Assembly (NCBI GenBank): GCA_020747015.1
Contig: JAGTJM010000183.1
Coordinates: 1 to 10,060, forward strand
From: Pyrenochaeta sp. MPI-SDFR-AT-0127
Lineage: Eukaryota; Ascomycota; Dothideomycetes; Pleosporales; Cucurbitariaceae
Reading direction: 5' to 3'
DNA length: 10,060 bases
Position numbers and translations under genes: made by a program. Position 1 is the stretch's first letter. Each line of letters begins with the position of its first letter. This document shows, piece after piece, positions 1 through 7,510 of the stretch. Below the pieces are notes generated by a model. That model was not told where the DNA came from and did not search any database. It saw nothing but the letters and a program-made list of their open reading frames with translations.

Positions 1-600
1 TACCTTATAGGAGAAGTACTAGAATAGGTTAACCTACACATTATAAAGTATATAGATAATAACGTTATCGACGCGGAAAACGCTATAATATTTAAAAGCT
101 GGGATAAATTTAAGAAATAAATCGGCCTAGTATTTAGACTATAAACGCGAAAAACTAATCGCAGAATAAGGTATTTAGATACTATAATAAAAAATATCTA
201 TAGCTAATTATACTAATAAATTCTAATAATATACTACTATTATAGGATAGGACGACGACGCACTAAAATATATATTCTAATAGGGCCTAAAGCTATAGGT
301 CTAGGAAGAACTTATACGTACAGGCGTAACTATTAATATATTAGATAACCTACGAAGGAAAGTATAAGGATCGATAATAGACTATACGAACTAGAAATAG
401 AAAAATAGAGTTATAGAGGAGGAAGCTACTAGCCTAACAGGGGTAAACGAAGGGATTTTATTCGCGTTAATCGAAATAACCATACTACTAGATACTATAC
501 TTCTAATAAACTAGAACCTATACACCTAGATAACATAAATAAGGGTAAGGGCTAGAAGGTGAAGTACTAGAAGACGGATATAGGAAAAAACAATAAGATA

Positions 601-645
601 TGCTATAATTACGGGAAGGAAGGACACTTCGCTAGAAACTATAAG
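601..645 (+). other. CCHC zinc knuckle of Gag, two cysteines lost
   Basis: Frame 1 reads C-Y-N-Y-G-K-E-G-H-F-A-R-N-Y-K, the spacing of the retroviral knuckle CX2CX4HX4C. The first Cys and the His are intact. The second Cys (610-612) and the last Cys (640-642) are TAC and TAT, each one G-to-A change from a Cys codon. A basic Lys-rich run lies just upstream (541-600). The knuckle would have bound element RNA; with two ligands gone it cannot hold zinc. Confidence 0.85.
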
Positions 646-1138
646 TAAAAGAATAAAGTTACCTAATAAATTAATATAATTAGCTAGGTTTAGGACTAAG
701 GTATATACGAGTAGGAAATTCTTAGGCTAGTAGACTATAAAACCTAACTACCTACGTTATAAGCTATAAGTAATAAAGAAGTAATCCGCCTATATAGGGA
801 TATCTCGCTATATAAACTAGATAACGAAAATAAAGAAAACGCTCTACCTATAGACCTATACCTTAGAGATAGGGTATAGGGACTATAGGATAATAGTGAA
901 TATACAAAGATATTCGGCCTAGTACTAGAATACTATATCTAATAATAAATGATAGAGGAGAAGCTAAAATAGGAACGTAAGAAACGAAGAGCGTTCGCCT
1001 ATAAACGTTACTAACGCAGAAGGATAGGATATTAACTATCTATTAAGAAGGACGTATACTAGTAATGCCTTAAAATAGGACACTACTATAAAGAATTCTA
1101 TATAGATTCTTAGAAAAGATATAGCAGCTAGAAAACTG

Positions 1139-1143
1139 TATAC
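1139..1143. repeat. Left target-site duplication TATAC of the inserted LTR
   Basis: TATAC directly before TGTTAG, repeated exactly at 1430-1434 directly after CTGACA. Five base pairs is the usual duplication made by LTR-retrotransposon integrases. Confidence 0.85.
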
Positions 1144-1429
1144 TGTTAGGACGGTGCCTATACTCCGATAGGTCCTATCCTGGAGGCATATGTTTATAGA
1201 GGGGCACTTTTGAGATAATAGAGGATAATAGGATCAGATTGTAGTCAAGACGAATCGCTACCCTCTGGTAGGATTCGGAAGGGGCATAAGTACCCCTTTA
1301 CCCCGCATATGGGCCATAATGGCCCGAGGTCCGACAATCTGGCCGGATATGGCCTGAACTGGCCCTGTCCCAGCCTATCGCGGGCAAAATACAGCCCGCG
1401 CTGATTCCGTCAAGGCAGCTCGCCTGACA
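1144..1429. mobile_element. Solo LTR (286 bp) inserted in copy 1 gag, not RIP-mutated
   Basis: The segment begins TGTTAGG and ends CCTGACA, a 7-bp terminal inverted repeat with one C/T mismatch, and carries the TG...CA ends of an LTR. Perfect TATAC duplications flank it. Its composition breaks sharply from the host: about 53% G+C (151 of 286 by my count) with CA, TG and CG all common. It holds no coding frame I can recognise. Internal features are a 7-bp-arm hairpin at 1379-1400 and a GGGCCA/TGGCCC inverted repeat near 1311-1325. A TATAAA on the - strand (1193-1198) weakly suggests the LTR points leftward. Deleting 1144-1434 (291 bases) restores the host in frame, so insertion was clean. The parent family is not identified. 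A short MITE-like element is the alternative, but TG...CA ends with a 5-bp duplication favour an LTR. Confidence 0.8.
1379..1400. repeat. Hairpin inside the solo LTR
   Basis: Perfect 7-bp arms CGCGGGC (1379-1385) and GCCCGCG (1394-1400) with an 8-base A-rich loop. It may be part of an LTR RNA structure or terminator-like signal; role unknown. Confidence 0.5.
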
Positions 1430-1434
1430 TATAC
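1430..1434. repeat. Right target-site duplication TATAC of the inserted LTR
   Basis: Exact match to 1139-1143. The host reading frame (frame 1) continues from 1435. Confidence 0.85.
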
Positions 1435-1640
1435 GAACCTCTAAAATTACGATATAACGACGACTAGCGTAACCCTAGACACGGAATACTTTATTATACG
1501 TTCTATATATACAACTACTATGATTATTACTACGAAGCTAAGGTTAGCACGAATAGATTCCCGCAACTAGGGGGAATATATAAATAGAGTTAGTACGACT
1601 ACTAGAGGGATATATGCGTAAGCTACCTATAGGATAAGCG
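1435..1640 (+). other. Cys/His-rich linker between Gag knuckle and protease
   Basis: In frame 1 this stretch reads NPRHGILYYTFYIYNYYDYY, then a short tail ending NRFPQ. Many Tyr codons are TAT or TAC, one G-to-A step from Cys or C-to-T step from His, so the ancestor was probably Cys/His-rich, with a pattern H-G-x-L-x-(W/H)-x-x-C and a terminal (W/R)FP. I recall similar His-Gly...Cys...Phe-Pro motifs between Gag and protease in other ascomycete Gypsy elements, but cannot verify this here. It may be a second zinc-binding module. The inserted solo LTR lies directly before it. Confidence 0.45.
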
Positions 1641-1910
1641 CTGTACGAACTACTTCCCTAGATACAATATAGAAAGTTAAATAGAATAGAACGTTATTAT
1701 TAATAAAAAATGTACTAACAATCTATAGTAAATATGTATAAACTACGAATATAAACGACATATTTAGGATAGGCTTAATAATAGATTTAATAAGTATTCT
1801 TTTTTAGAAAGAAATTAGAAACTAAACCTTCTAATAAGCGGGATACTAGAATTAGACGAGGGAACTAATTTACCCTAGGAGTTCGACGATATAACGCTAT
1901 TAGAACTATA

Positions 1911-2220
1911 GGAGAAGAGCTACTCCGAATAAAAGTAAAGCTTAGAAATATTAATATATAGGCTCTAATCGATTCAGGATTATAGGGAAACTATATTTTA
2001 GGGATAGCTATATTAAAAGTAGGGCTATAACCTATTCTAAAAGAAAAACCTTATTATATCACTATAGCTAATAATACAAACGGAGGACTTATTAAGCACG
2101 AAGTACTTAAAGAGATTAATATCGTATCTAGATAAAATAGTAAGGTAAGACTAGATATTTTTAGCTTAGCCGCCTATAATATTATATTAGGGCTACCTTA
2201 GCTAAGAGATTATAACCCGC
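1911..2220 (+). other. Retroviral-type aspartic protease domain
   Basis: Frame 3 reads A-L-I-D-S-G at 1962-1979, the catalytic aspartate loop of Ty3/Gypsy proteases (Asp codon 1971-1973 intact). About 70 codons later comes Y-N-I-I-L-G-L-P-(W)-L near 2175-2205, the usual C-terminal ILG.PWL strand, with Trp changed to TAG. One TAG precedes and one follows the DSG motif. The domain would have cleaved the Gag-Pol precursor. Confidence 0.85.
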
Positions 2221-2429
2221 GTATAGACTAGAAGAACTAGAGGATCTTAATAGGGTATAAGAACGATATATATACGCCTAGAAACCCTACACAGTAGTAG
2301 AATACCCTAGTAGATAAGAAGATAATAATAAATATTAGAACTTTAGTCGAGAGTGTATCTACGAGAGTACTAACTAATAAGCTAAACTAACCGCTAGTAA
2401 GAAAGATTAGAAGGTAGAGAATAACAGAG

Positions 2430-3110
2430 AACTGTATTACTCCGAAGATCCTATATAGATATATAGAATATATAGAGATATTTATAGAGAAAGTAGGACT
2501 AGGAGTACTACTAAAATACTAACTATAGGATCACGAAATTAAACTAGAAGATAGTAAGAGCCTAGGGTTCGTACTAATATATAAGTTAACTAAGAAAGAG
2601 TTAGCGATACCTAAAGAAGTATATTAAGGAGATATTAGTGAAAGGATTTATCTAAAATCTAAGTCCTTAGTAGGATACCCTATCCTATTCACGCTAAAGA
2701 AAGATAGAATATTAAGGCTATACGTAGACTACTATAAGCTTAATAATATAACTAAAAGAACCGCTACCTACTACTAAATATCTAAGAACTACGAGATAGA
2801 CTATTAGAAGCTAAGATATTTACGCACTAGATCTTAGAGGCGCGTATAACCTTATACGGATAAAGAAAGGCGAAGAATAGAAAATAGCCTTTAGAATAAG
2901 ATACGGATATTATAAATATCTAGTTATACGTTTAGATTAACGAACGCACTAGTAATATATTAAGAATTAGTTAATACCGCACTAAACGACTATCTAGATA
3001 AATACGCATAGTATACCTAGACGATATATTAGTATACTCTGACGATATAACTAAACATAAGGATATATTAAAGAAGTCCTTAAAAGATTATAAGTATACG
3101 GGCTAGAGTT
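2430..3110 (+). other. Reverse transcriptase domain of copy 1
   Basis: Frame 3 carries the approach to RT, with D-H-E-I-K-L-E near 2530-2550 and G-Y-P-I-L-F-T-L-K-K-D-R then L-R-L-Y-V-D-Y near 2672-2742; family proteins have LRLCVDYR here. L-D-L-R-G-A-Y-N follows at 2827-2850 in a shifted frame, and the active-site box Y-L-D-D-I-L-V-Y-S at 3014-3040, both catalytic aspartates kept (3020-3025). Four single-base deletions (near 2756, 2825, 2932 and 3010) explain every frame step; the last three are supported by the matching bases in copy 2. Enzyme would have made cDNA from element RNA. Confidence 0.92.
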
Positions 3111-3429
3111 AAAACCAAGAAATACAATTCTATAAGGAAGAAGTTAAATTCCTAGGATATATAGTCGGAATTAACAGAGTTAGAATTAGCGATATAAAGA
3201 TATAACGATATAAGACTAGGAGAAACTAAGATAGTTAAGGATATATAATCCTTTCTAGGATTGTAAACTTTAACTAATAGTTTATTAAAGACTTCTTAAA
3301 GATCGCTATACTACTTATACGACTTATAAAGAAGGAAGAACTATAGAAATAGGGGAAGGAGTAAGATAAAGCCTTTAAGACGCTTAAGGAAGTATGCGTT
3401 AAAGAACCCGTACTAATAGTATTTACTAG

Positions 3430-3800
3430 TAGAAAACCCCTTTAAATAGAAATAGACGCCTTAGATTTAGCGATAGGAGTAGTAATACTCTAAGAAAAAG
3501 ATAGAAAATAGTACCTAATAGTATATTACTTAAGAAAGTTCTTATAGGTAGAGAACGCTATAATATACACGATAAAGAACTATTAGCTATTGTAGACCAC
3601 TATAATATTAGCGACACTACGCTAAAGGATATTTAGAGAATACTATCTTTATAGACTATAAGAACCTAACGTACTTTATAAATAAAATAGCTTAATAGAA
3701 GATAAGTATAATAGTCTAAACTCCTAGGATAGTATAAATTTAGATTATATACACTAGGAAAAGATAATAGTAGAGTAGACGTACTTAGCCAAGACACGAT
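3430..3800 (+). other. RNase H domain of copy 1
   Basis: Frame 2 reads P-L-(Q)-I-E-I-D-A-(S)-D-L-A-I-G from 3437, the first catalytic Asp region of Ty3/Gypsy RNase H (family: ETDASDYAIG). Frame 1 then gives R-Y-N-I-H-D-K-E-L-L-A-I-V at 3556-3594. Copy 2 has one more base just before this, so copy 1 lost a base near 3554. The end reads G-K-D-N-S-R-V-D-V-L-S-Q, the usual boundary before integrase. It would have removed RNA from the RNA-DNA hybrid. Confidence 0.87.
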
Positions 3801-3929
3801 ATAATAGGAAAGAAAACTAAGTTTATATAGTAATCCTAAAAGAAAACAAGGATAGATTATTAGGACTATTATAGGATGTAATATAATTATAAAGATTAGA
3901 CCTAAGATCTACCGAACTTAAGGAAACGA

Positions 3930-4640
3930 TTATTTAATAATACTATAACGACCCTGTATATAGTTACTAAGGATAGTAAGAACTATGAAATTATCTAGAG
4001 AAATTACTACTTTCTAATATAAAATAGAAAGTTAAGAATTATATTAAGAAATGCACAAGTTATTAGAAGAATAAATAGCAACACGCACTATATAGAGAAT
4101 TATAACTAATAGAACTACCTAATAAACTATAGGAAGATATCGTAATAGACTTTATTACGGACTTACTAGAGTCTATGGACGAAGTAACTAGATATAAGTA
4201 TAATAGAATCCTTAACGTGGTTTATAGGTTTAGTAAGGGAGTAGAATTTATACCCTTTAGGAAGAACTTTATAATATAATAACTCGCGGCAATAGTTAAG
4301 GATTAGGTATTTAGGCACTATAGAATACACGATTAATATAAGCGATAGAGATAAGCTATTTATATCTAATTCTAGGAAATTCACGGTATAACTAGGGATT
4401 AAGAGAAAGTTATCTACTACCTATTACCTAGAAACTAACGGATAAACGGAACGAAAAATAGAACGCTTAAATAGTACTTAAGGAGTACTATAACTACGTA
4501 TAGGATAATTAGGTATTATACTACCTATAGCGTAAATCGCTTATAATAATAAGAAATTAGAATAATAGGCGTAACACTATTTTACGTATACTACGGGAAA
4601 CACCCTAATCTCTTTAAAAGAAATTTTCCTAATACTAAAG
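3930..4640 (+). other. Integrase zinc-binding and catalytic core of copy 1
   Basis: HHCC module: the two His codons are now TAT (3959-3961) and TAC (3965-3967), the first Cys is intact (TGC 4052-4054), the second is TAT (4061-4063). Core: D-I-V-I-D-F-I gives the first catalytic Asp at 4148-4150, S-D-R-D-K-L-F the second at 4344-4346, and N-G-(Q)-T-E-R the Glu at 4449-4451, so the DDE triad survives at codon level. The second Asp and Glu are 35 codons apart, one fewer than usual, fitting three bases lost around 4367-4383 relative to copy 2. A 2-base loss near 4335 changes frame. The zinc module is destroyed, so the enzyme is dead. Confidence 0.88.
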
Positions 4641-4779
4641 CAAAGTAGCTTTAAAGAATATCTAAGAAATAAAGGATATATACTAGAAAATAAAGGAAAA
4701 TATAGAAAAAATATAGTACTAATAAATTAAATATATTAATAAGAAAAGAAAAATAGTACCTTAGCTAAAAAAGGGGGAT

Positions 4780-4990
4780 AAAGTATATTTACTTATAAAA
4801 AACCTTGAATAAAACGACCTAATAAAGGACTAGACTACGTTAAGGTTAGACTATTTTTAATTAAGACTAAAGAGGACTAGTAAATTATACGCTTAATCTA
4901 CTAAAAGACGTAAAGATTAAACCTATATTCTACGTTAAACTATTAGAACTAGCGGACCCTAAACGCTACTATAGACGATATTCTATTATA
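4780..4990 (+). other. GPY/F-type module after the integrase core, copy 1
   Basis: The sequence gives K-V-Y-L-L then G-L-D-Y-V-K-V-R-L-F-L-I-K and, one frame on, L-V-N-Y-T-L then I-F-Y-V-K-L-L-E-L. This matches the GPY/F domain of chromoviral integrases (pattern KL...GPF.I...VNY.L.LP...HPVFHVSLL). GPF has become R-L-F. Copy 2 has one extra base near its counterpart of 4870, so copy 1 carries a deletion there. The module helps integrase assemble and bind DNA. Confidence 0.75.
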
Positions 4991-5004
4991 AACCTAAAGA
5001 GGAA

Positions 5005-5325
5005 AACGAATTCGAAGTAGAATAAATACTCGACTACTATATTAAAGGACTAGACCTATATAATATAATATACCTTATTAAATAGAAAGGATACCTAGAT
5101 TAGAAAATATATAGGAACTACGAGAAAATCTATAGGCCTATAATATAAAACTATAAGCCTACTAGAAACCTATACACTAATAAATAGATAATATAGATAA
5201 ACACCATAATAACTACGAAGGGGCCTAATAAGTATATACTATAGTAAGATATTTTTAGACCTAACTTAGAGGACGAAGCACCTAAGAAGAAGTTAGCGAA
5301 GAAAACTAATAGTACTAGAACATAG
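5005..5325 (+). other. Chromodomain and basic tail ending Pol, copy 1
   Basis: Frame 1 from 5008 reads E-F-E-V-E-(Q)-I-L-D, then Y-L-I-K-(W)-K-G-Y-(P)-D-(W), the core of a chromodomain that steers integration toward histone-marked chromatin. The usual ENTWEP.ENL end is altered here to K-I-Y-R-N-Y-E-K. The frame stays free of indels to TAG 5323-5325, passing an acidic then basic tail L-E-D-E-A-P-K-K-K-L-A-K-K-T, which looks like a nuclear-localisation-type tail. Whether the TAG is original or a mutated Gln/Trp codon cannot be told. Confidence 0.8.
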
Positions 5326-5340
5326 ATATTTCTAGGATAA

Positions 5341-5690
5341 CGTAGCACGACGTTAGGAAAAGGCAGGAACCTAACTAGGCTCCGAGGAGTAGCTAATAGG
5401 TCTAACGCCCTAAAGTCGACTATAATATTAGAGAAAACCTAACTAAAGTATCGGCGGCGGGATACGGAGCTTCCTTAGCGAACTCTAACTCTCTATTATC
5501 TTATATCTCTAACGCTAAATATAGAGTCTTCTTACGCGCCCGCTCTTTAGCTTACTTTAGGATCTTCTTATTACGAAGTAACTAAGAAATCACCTCCGCT
5601 ATAACCTCTTATTATTATCTACTTTCTTTTAATACTCCTCTCGAGTTTTATCTAGGGAAGCCTAAATATATTAACGCACGGCTTACCTAG
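5341..5690 (-). pseudogene. Antisense coiled-coil-like reading frame in copy 1, between pol and LTR
   Basis: Read on the - strand, 5605 down to about 5410 stays in one frame with only four stops, all TAG/TAA of the Gln/Trp kind. It reads as a charged helix: E-V-I-A-E-V-I-S-(Q)-L-L-R-N-K-K-I-L-K, then R-A-R-K-K and L-A-L-E-I, then F-A-K-E-A-P-Y-P-A-A-D. Upstream, one frame off, L-D-K-T-R-E-E-Y extends it to about 5690. I have a weak memory of small fungal proteins with this L..L.R.KKIL..A....CPAAD layout near transposons, but no name. The frame runs opposite to the retrotransposon. Copy 2 has a similar frame in the same place. Heavy RIP makes open frames less telling, so this is tentative. Confidence 0.4.
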
Positions 5691-5929
5691 ATGAGTGTAT
5701 TCAGCACACTTTAATTTCGACTCTAGTATAATATAATAAATAGTACCGGTTATAAAACACTTATTATAGGCGACTTCAGTAATAGTGTTTACGCGAAGGA
5801 TTTTGTTATATAAACGAAGGTTACGAATTTAAGAATTAGAAGATATCTTATCTTATGTAGTGCCTAACGCGGGGCACCATACACTATAAACTAACTCGGC
5901 AATAGACTACGTGATCTAGGACGGATCTT
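5691..5929. other. Noncoding 3' internal stretch of copy 1
   Basis: Moderately RIP-mutated DNA between the antisense frame and the polypurine tract. I see no coding pattern on either strand. It would be the upstream region of the antisense frame if that was ever a gene. It keeps more CpG and a few CA/TG than the pol region (for example around 5695-5710 and 5860-5880). Confidence 0.5.
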
Positions 5930-5943
5930 AAGGGGAAGAGGGA
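5930..5943 (+). other. Polypurine tract of copy 1
   Basis: AAGGGGAAGAGGGA, all purine, three bases before the 3' LTR. This is the plus-strand primer site for reverse transcription. Copy 2 has an equivalent tract at the same place, with the same GGATAG junction. Confidence 0.75.
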
Positions 5944-5946
5944 TAG

Positions 5947-6325
5947 TGTTATAATCTAGGTTTTAGATATAGAAGGGGCCCTTAGGGGAACCCTCTCAAC
6001 TAACGTAAGTATCGCCATAGGCGCTAATATAAGGCAAGGCCTAAAGCACGTGACCGCTCGCTAGGCTAAGGACGAGCGCTCGCTATAATCGCGACGAGCG
6101 CGACGAGCGCATTATATATATAGATAAGAACAATGTACCCCTATAGCACATTATAATCAACCTTAAGTTATTATCAAATACTACTATTTAATACTTAGAA
6201 CTACTTTAACCTCTTATCTATCTCTACTTACTCTACTCCAGAAGCATACCCAAGAAAGGCTCCTTAGTGACACTAGCTGCTTTATATTATAGCCACTCTA
6301 CTAAGGACACTCTAACCTTTTAACA
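5947..6325 (+). repeat. 3' LTR of copy 1 (379 bp)
   Basis: Begins TGTTATAAT after the polypurine tract and ends CCTTTTAACA; TGTTA/TAACA is a perfect 5-bp terminal inverted repeat. The ends were fixed by aligning with copy 2's LTR in reverse orientation: the match is strong from about 6120 to 6325 (for example ATAATCAACCTT against ATAATTAACCTT) and patchier in the left half. Differences are mostly C in copy 1 for T in copy 2. The left half keeps a CpG-rich block (6050-6110). The flanking five bases are GAGAG, but the other duplication lies outside the window. Confidence 0.85.
6050..6128 (+). promoter_or_regulatory. CpG-rich repeats and TATA stretch in copy 1 LTR (U3 promoter candidate)
   Basis: CGCTCGCT occurs twice (6055-6062 and 6077-6084), and a 9-bp unit GCGACGAGC is repeated in tandem at 6091-6108. 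An A/T run with TATATATATA follows at 6113-6122. Upstream repeats, then TATA, then the remaining roughly 200 bp (R-U5) is the usual LTR promoter order. Copy 2 keeps a TATATACTCTATAAAG segment in this area but no GC-rich repeats. Activity is inferred only from layout. Confidence 0.35.
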
Positions 6326-6502
6326 GAGAGTTACTTAAGAGGTTATAAGAGTAATATAAGTTTAGTTATAATCTTCTAGTATAGAAGGCTAGTTTTTACT
6401 TAATAGGAGGCTCTTTATAGATTATATAGTTATACCTTAATATAAGTATAACTTTTTAGTAAGTAGTATTATAATACTAAAGAAATAGTCTTAGAATCTA
6501 AC
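6326..6502. other. 177-bp spacer between the two convergent elements
   Basis: A+T-rich sequence lying between the two 3' LTR ends. No coding frame, LTR-like ends or strong similarity to either arm is visible. It contains a 14-bp perfect palindrome (6465-6478), unremarkable at this base composition. It is probably the remaining pre-insertion DNA, itself a RIP-mutated repeat since TA is just as dominant. Confidence 0.6.
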
Positions 6503-6899
6503 TATTAAAAGGGCTTAGGGTCCTTAGTAGAGTAGCTATAATATAAAGTAGCTAGTATTACTAAGGAGTCTTTTCTTAGTAGCTTCTAGATTAGAGTAAG
6601 TAGAGATAGATAAGAGGTTAAAGTTATTCTAAGTATTAAATAGTAGTATTTAATAATAACTTAAGGTTAATTATAATATACTATAGGAGTATATTACTCT
6701 TATCTATATACTTAGGTAGTCCTATAGTTTCTATAGTATCCTATAGTACTTTATTCCTATAATATAGAATCTTATAGGATTATATAACTTTATAGAGTAT
6801 ATATTATTATTAGCTTATATTTAGGCCTTACCTAATACCTATATCCCTTCTACCTTCCTACTTATAAGCGCCTATAGCTCTCGTTATAGGTTTATAATA
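6503..6899 (-). repeat. 3' LTR of copy 2 (397 bp)
   Basis: On the - strand it starts TATTATAAA (TG of the LTR start now TA) right after GGATAG and ends CCCTTTTAATA (CA now TA). Its right half aligns closely with 6120-6325 of copy 1 and also shares AAGGCCTAA in the left half. Nearly every difference is T for C or A for G in this copy. The flanking five bases at 6498-6502 are CTAAC; the partner duplication is outside the window. Confidence 0.85.
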
Positions 6900-6900
6900 C

Positions 6901-6920
6901 TATCCCCCTCTTTTCTTACT
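6901..6920 (-). other. Polypurine tract of copy 2
   Basis: On the - strand, a run AAGAAAAGAGGGGGATAG leads into the LTR start, matching the tract of copy 1 in position and junction. It is purine-rich except for a T near its 3' end. Confidence 0.65.
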
Positions 6921-7041
6921 TTTATATCCTTATAAGCTAATAATAAGTTCTAAGAGTACCTAATATTATTATACTACTAGTAACTATATAAATACTATTA
7001 ATTAGCTTACTATAGTTTCTTATAAGTATTATATAAAGAAG

Positions 7042-7510
7042 AATCTAGAGTACTATATATCCTTATTAAAGAAGAAGTATAGGAATTATTACTAAAATAG
7101 GGTTATAAAGTATAAGCTAGTTAATATACTAGTTCCTAATTTTACTAAGCTAGATAATAAGATTACGCGACTAGAGAGTTAGGAGGCTAAGGCTAATAAG
7201 GTAGAAGAGGCTACGCTTAATACTCTCCTAGCTACTTATATAAAAAAGAATTATTTATAAAAATAAAAGAAATTACTATAGTATTATAGGTAGTAGTAGT
7301 TATCTAGTTTAATATAGTATATAGAGGATATTAAGGCTTTAGAGGCTATAGATATAATAAATTAAGAAGTTCTATTATTAGAGGGTAGGTTAATACCTAG
7401 TACTTTAGTATTAGACTAGAGTACCTTTATACCTAGTATTTTTAAAGGTAATCCTAGTTCTATAGATAAATCTAGGGTAGTTATCGCGGTATATCTTAGT
7501 AATATATAGT
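7042..7510 (+). pseudogene. Antisense coiled-coil-like reading frame in copy 2, between pol and LTR
   Basis: Frame 1 on the + strand, opposite to copy 2's pol, runs for about 155 codons with only TAG/TAA stops. Readable parts are V-P-N-F-T-K-L-D-N-K-I-T-R-L-E at about 7135-7176, E-A-K-A-N-K-V-E-E-A-T-L-N-T-L-L-A at about 7183-7233, K-K-L-L at 7267-7278, I-E-D-I-K-A-L-E-A-I-D near 7320-7352, then V-L-D-(W)-S-T-F-I-P-S and K-G-N-P-S-S. The charged heptad-like middle followed by an acidic ELE-type segment and a Trp-Ser end resembles the antisense frame of copy 1 in layout, though not closely in sequence. It ends with Y-P-R-S, near Y-P-R-N in copy 1. Function unknown. RIP inflates open-looking frames because TGA is nearly eliminated. 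Confidence 0.4.

Larger units (their letters stand above)
1..1930 (+). pseudogene. gag: Gag-like polyprotein region, decayed and interrupted
   Basis: Remnant of the nucleocapsid/capsid polyprotein that packages element RNA. Bases 1 to about 190 (frame 1) and about 200 to 480 (frame 2) look like a retrotransposon Gag core: a stretch reading FKSWDKFKK near 90-117, then a Trp-Asp-Asp-Asp segment at about 248-259 and a GLK.WVWEELIRTGV-like segment at about 284-330 once TAG is read as Trp. From 541 to 1143 the frame is again frame 1 and continuous apart from TAG/TAA, through a CCHC knuckle at 601. It resumes after the inserted LTR at 1435 and runs to about 1925. A frame change between 190 and 200, and another between 480 and 541, are probably small indels. 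The start codon is upstream of the window. Function is assigned from the knuckle and from lying directly before protease. Confidence 0.75.
1911..5325 (+). pseudogene. pol: Pol polyprotein of copy 1 (PR-RT-RNaseH-IN-chromodomain), broken
   Basis: Remnant of the polyprotein that matures Gag, copies element RNA to DNA and inserts it. Frames in order: frame 3 from 1911 to about 2756 (protease into RT), frame 2 then 1 then 3 through short steps, frame 2 from about 3010 (YLDD), frame 1 near 3556 (RNase H), frame 2 again across the integrase HHCC region and first Asp, frame 3 by 4344, and frame 1 through the chromodomain to a TAG at 5323-5325. Losses relative to copy 2 or to the family pattern are visible near 2756 (one A), 2825, 2932, 3010, 3554, 4335, 4645 and 4870. 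TAG/TAA codons at Gln/Trp sites add many stops. Gag and Pol differ by a -1 shift near 1905-1930, either an ancestral frameshift signal or another deletion. Confidence 0.9.
1..6325 (+). mobile_element. Copy 1: RIP-degraded Ty3/Gypsy chromovirus, 5' end outside window
   Basis: A long terminal repeat retrotransposon relic whose domain order (Gag, zinc knuckle, protease, RT, RNase H, integrase, GPY/F, chromodomain, polypurine tract, 3' LTR) is that of fungal Ty3/Gypsy chromoviruses. Only its 5' LTR, primer-binding site and the start of Gag lie outside the window. Most stops are TAG or TAA where Gln or Trp is expected, and Cys/His codons are often changed to Tyr (TGC to TAC, CAC to TAC), as expected of CpA-to-TpA mutation on both strands. 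CpG is largely retained. Several 1-2 base deletions also break the pol frame. A foreign solo LTR interrupts it at 1144-1429. The element cannot encode any working protein. Confidence 0.93.

Noticed and set aside
1144..1429. A captured host gene or promoter fragment
   Set aside because: No coding frame is visible and the LTR-type ends with a 5-bp duplication explain the segment more simply.
4166..4384. A 72-codon ATG-started open frame on the - strand
   Set aside because: It lies antisense to the copy 1 integrase core, whose motifs are clear on the + strand. RIP leaves chance open frames on the opposite strand.
5151..5348. A 65-codon ATG-started, hydrophobic open frame on the - strand
   Set aside because: It is mostly the reverse of the chromodomain tail of Pol, and its hydrophobicity comes from complementing Lys/Asn/Asp codons. 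Only its first few codons overlap the antisense frame described at 5341-5690.
6465..6478. A 14-bp perfect palindrome in the spacer
   Set aside because: Made only of a short A/T-rich core in very A+T-rich DNA; such palindromes are expected by chance and there is no repeat or gene end beside it.
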